DNA from: Pseudomonas fluorescens | Lineage (GTDB): Bacteria > Pseudomonadota > Gammaproteobacteria > Pseudomonadales > Pseudomonadaceae | Direction: 5' to 3' | NCBI RefSeq assembly: GCF_001307155.1 | Contig: NZ_CP012830.1 | Coordinates: 5,826,501-5,890,500 of the forward strand | Length of the DNA: 64,000 nucleotides | Part shown: positions 62,466 to 64,000 of the stretch, piece after piece | Numbering within the stretch: the first letter of the stretch is position 1 | Layout of the letters: each line of letters begins with the position of its first letter | Translations under genes and position numbers: made by a program | The notes under the pieces: model-generated | What the model saw: only the letters and a program-made list of their open reading frames with translations | What the model was told of the DNA's origin: nothing | The model's database searches: none

Positions 62466-62553
62466 GTCTGAAGACCGCCTGTCGGTTAAATCCGACTTTT
62501 CCTACAACTTCCTTCGCCGATGAACTTGACGTTCACCCGCGCTTGGTGTTTTC

Positions 62554-62567
62554 TGAAACCGGTTTCA
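62554..62567. promoter_or_regulatory. PtxS operator, ptxS promoter
   Basis: TGAAACCGGTTTCA, a perfect 14-bp palindrome 39 bases before the ptxS start. It matches the known PtxS binding sequence and is repeated at 63798-63811. Confidence 0.92.
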
Positions 62568-62606
62568 GCAGCAGCCACCACAACTCAAACAACAAGGCTT
62601 CACACC

Positions 62607-63626
62607 GTGACTACTTTTTCCGCCGCCCAGCGCGGTCGCGTCACCATGCTCGATGTTGCCGAGCACGCCAGGGTCTCCAAGGCCAGCGTGTCGCGTTTTA
62701 TTGGCGAAGACCGCGCCTTGCTGTCCGAGGCCACTGCCAAGCGCATCGAGCACGCGATCAACGAACTGGGCTATCGTCCGAACCAGATGGCTCGCGGTTT
62801 GAAACGCGGGCGTACCCGTCTGATCGGCATGCTGGTGGCCGATATCCGTAACCCCTATTCGATTGCCGTGATGCATGGCGTGGAAACCGCCTGCCGTCAG
62901 CACGGCTACAGCCTGGTGGTGTGCAACACCGACCGCGACGATGAGCAGGAACGCCAGCATCTGGCGGCACTGCGCTCGTACAACATCGAAGGCTTGATCG
63001 TGAACACCCTCGGCCATCACCTTGATGAGCTGCGCGAGCTGCACCGTGAACTGCCAATGGTGCTGGTGGATCGCAAGGTCGATCTGCTGGACAGCGACCT
63101 GGTCGGGCTGAACAACCCGGCAGCGGTCGAGATGGCGCTGGATCATCTTGAAGCACGCGGCTATCGCGACATTGTGTTGCTCAGCGAACCCTTCGACGGC
63201 ACCAGCTCACGGATTGAGCGGGTGAACAGCTTCAAGGCGCAGATCGAGCGACGCACGCTGCTGAGCGGTGCGGTGGTTGAGACCGGCAGCGAACTGAACG
63301 CACAGCTGAAATCCTTCCTGGCCACCCCCGGCCCCGGTCCGAAAGCGCTGTTTTGCGCCAACGGTATTGCCGCGTTGGCCGGCACCCGCGCCTTGCGCGA
63401 GTTGGGTTGCAGGCTGTTTGAAGACATCGGCTTGATCGCCCTCGATGACCTCGACTGGTACCCGCTGGTGGGCAGCGGTATTACTGCCCTCGCCCAACCA
63501 ACCGCAGAGATTGGCGCGAGCGCGTTCGAGTGTTTGCTCAAGCGCTTGCGCGGCGATGCCGGGCCGGCGCGGACCCTGGATTTTGCGGCGCGGCTGATTG
63601 AGCGTGGGTCGACACGGCCGCGCTGA
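62607..63626 (+). CDS. ptxS: LacI-family repressor of 2-ketogluconate genes
   Basis: A 339-residue LacI-type repressor. The GTG at 62607 (TTFSAAQRGRVTMLDVAEHARVSK) has AAGG upstream; an open frame runs 29 codons further up, across the operator, and is not used. HTH VTMLDVAEHARVSKASVSRFIGEDRALLSEATAKRIEHAINELGYRPNQMARGLKRGRTRLIGMLVADIRNPY matches PtxS. The effector domain follows. In P. aeruginosa PtxS represses kgu genes and itself until 2-ketogluconate binds. kguE begins 197 bases downstream. Confidence 0.93.
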   Translation: MTTFSAAQRGRVTMLDVAEHARVSKASVSRFIGEDRALLSEATAKRIEHAINELGYRPNQMARGLKRGRTRLIGMLVADIRNPYSIAVMHGVETACRQHGYSLVVCNTDRDDEQERQHLAALRSYNIEGLIVNTLGHHLDELRELHRELPMVLVDRKVDLLDSDLVGLNNPAAVEMALDHLEARGYRDIVLLSEPFDGTSSRIERVNSFKAQIERRTLLSGAVVETGSELNAQLKSFLATPGPGPKALFCANGIAALAGTRALRELGCRLFEDIGLIALDDLDWYPLVGSGITALAQPTAEIGASAFECLLKRLRGDAGPARTLDFAARLIERGSTRPR

Positions 63627-63631
63627 AACTT

Positions 63632-63762
63632 TGTGGCGAGGGAGCTTGCTCCCGCTGGATTGCGAAGCGGCCCTAAACGGCTGACTGCGTTGTATCAGGC
63701 ATAACCCATGTGCTGGTTTACGGCTGCTCCGCAGCCGAGCGGGAGCAAGCTCCCTCGCCACA
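63632..63762. repeat. REP pair between ptxS and kguE
   Basis: TGTGGCGAGGGAGCTTGCTC... at 63632-63656 pairs with 63738-63762. It separates ptxS from the kgu operon promoter. Confidence 0.9.
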
Positions 63763-63797
63763 GGTTGTGAATGGCAGCAAAAAAATTTGAACAAAAA

Positions 63798-63811
63798 TGA
63801 AACCGGTTTCA
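63798..63811. promoter_or_regulatory. PtxS operator, kgu promoter
   Basis: TGAAACCGGTTTCA, identical to the one before ptxS, 13 bases before the kguE ATG. It lets PtxS repress the 2-ketogluconate operon. Confidence 0.92.
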
Positions 63812-63823
63812 GAGGTGCAAAAC

Positions 63824-64000
63824 AATGAATAAACCACCCGTTTCCATCAGCCTTTCCAGCTACGGCGCCGAACTGGTTCGCCAGCGTGGGCAGTTGAGCT
63901 TTGTCGAGTTGCTGGCCGCTGCCGGCGCTGATCGCATTGAACTGCGTGAAGAACTGCTCACCGATGAAGTGCCGGCGCAAGTGGCTGCGGCCATCGAACA
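63824..64000 (+). CDS. kguE: KguE, TIM-barrel sugar epimerase-like protein, truncated by window edge
   Basis: Only the first 59 codons are present. MNKPPVSISLSSYGAELVRQRGQLSFVELLAAAGADRIELREELL fits the start of the xylose-isomerase-like TIM barrel KguE of the 2-ketogluconate operon (kguE-kguK-kguT-kguD). The PtxS operator just upstream supports this. AGAGG lies 8 bases from the ATG. Function of KguE itself is not settled. Confidence 0.85.

Overview
The window is a stretch of chromosome from a fluorescent Pseudomonas, most likely the P. fluorescens group. The evidence is high G+C codon use, a bkdR-bkdA1A2B-lpdV cluster, hcnABC, a ptxS-kgu locus, many GGGAGCAAGCTCCC-type REP pairs and a DUF6124-type small gene. 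No rRNA, tRNA, CRISPR array, phage or insertion sequence was recognised. Both edge genes are cut: an MFS transporter at the left and kguE at the right.

Layout. 1-4.2 kb: a sulfide-detoxification module. A BigR/SqrR-like persulfide sensor, a type II sulfide:quinone oxidoreductase and a TauE-type exporter run leftward, divergent from a persulfide dioxygenase, with a 16-bp perfect palindrome between them. 4.4-11.3 kb: branched-chain amino acid catabolism (bkdR, BCKDH complex) and an ilvE-type aminotransferase. 11.4-25.8 kb: LysR, LysE-type exporter, ArsR/P450 pair, a damaged gene start plus two small AT-richer genes, dmeR-dmeF, transporters, FKBP, an RcnB-like protein, a tcuC-like MFS gene with a periplasmic binding protein, a Kef-type antiporter and alkC. 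25.8-26.5 kb: about 650 bp without genes, full of repeats and strong stems. 26.5-33.1 kb: LysR, GMC oxidoreductase, MFS, an orphan serralysin (aprA) and a small unknown gene. 33.1-41.9 kb: a long structured mgtA leader with two small ORFs, mgtA, an NptA-type transporter, a SLOG protein, topoisomerase III and a DUF6124 gene with a stem-rich leader. 42-52 kb: glutaminase, sirtuin, the hydrogen cyanide synthase operon hcnABC, a two-component pair, pncA and rstAB. 52.6-64 kb: an RND pump lacking its outer-membrane partner, DUF1345, an autotransporter, a 680-residue AT-richer beta-rich protein, ptxS with two identical operators, and kguE.

Themes. Several loci fit a soil or rhizosphere, biocontrol-type lifestyle: HCN, an extracellular protease, 2-ketogluconate use, efflux and Ni/Co efflux. 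Both hcnA and aprA carry a perfect match to the RsmA/RsmE site (CANGGANG core) over their ribosome binding sites, so both probably answer to Gac/Rsm control. The least explained parts are non-coding: the multi-stem element at 26.1-26.4 kb, the mgtA leader and the DUF6124 leader.
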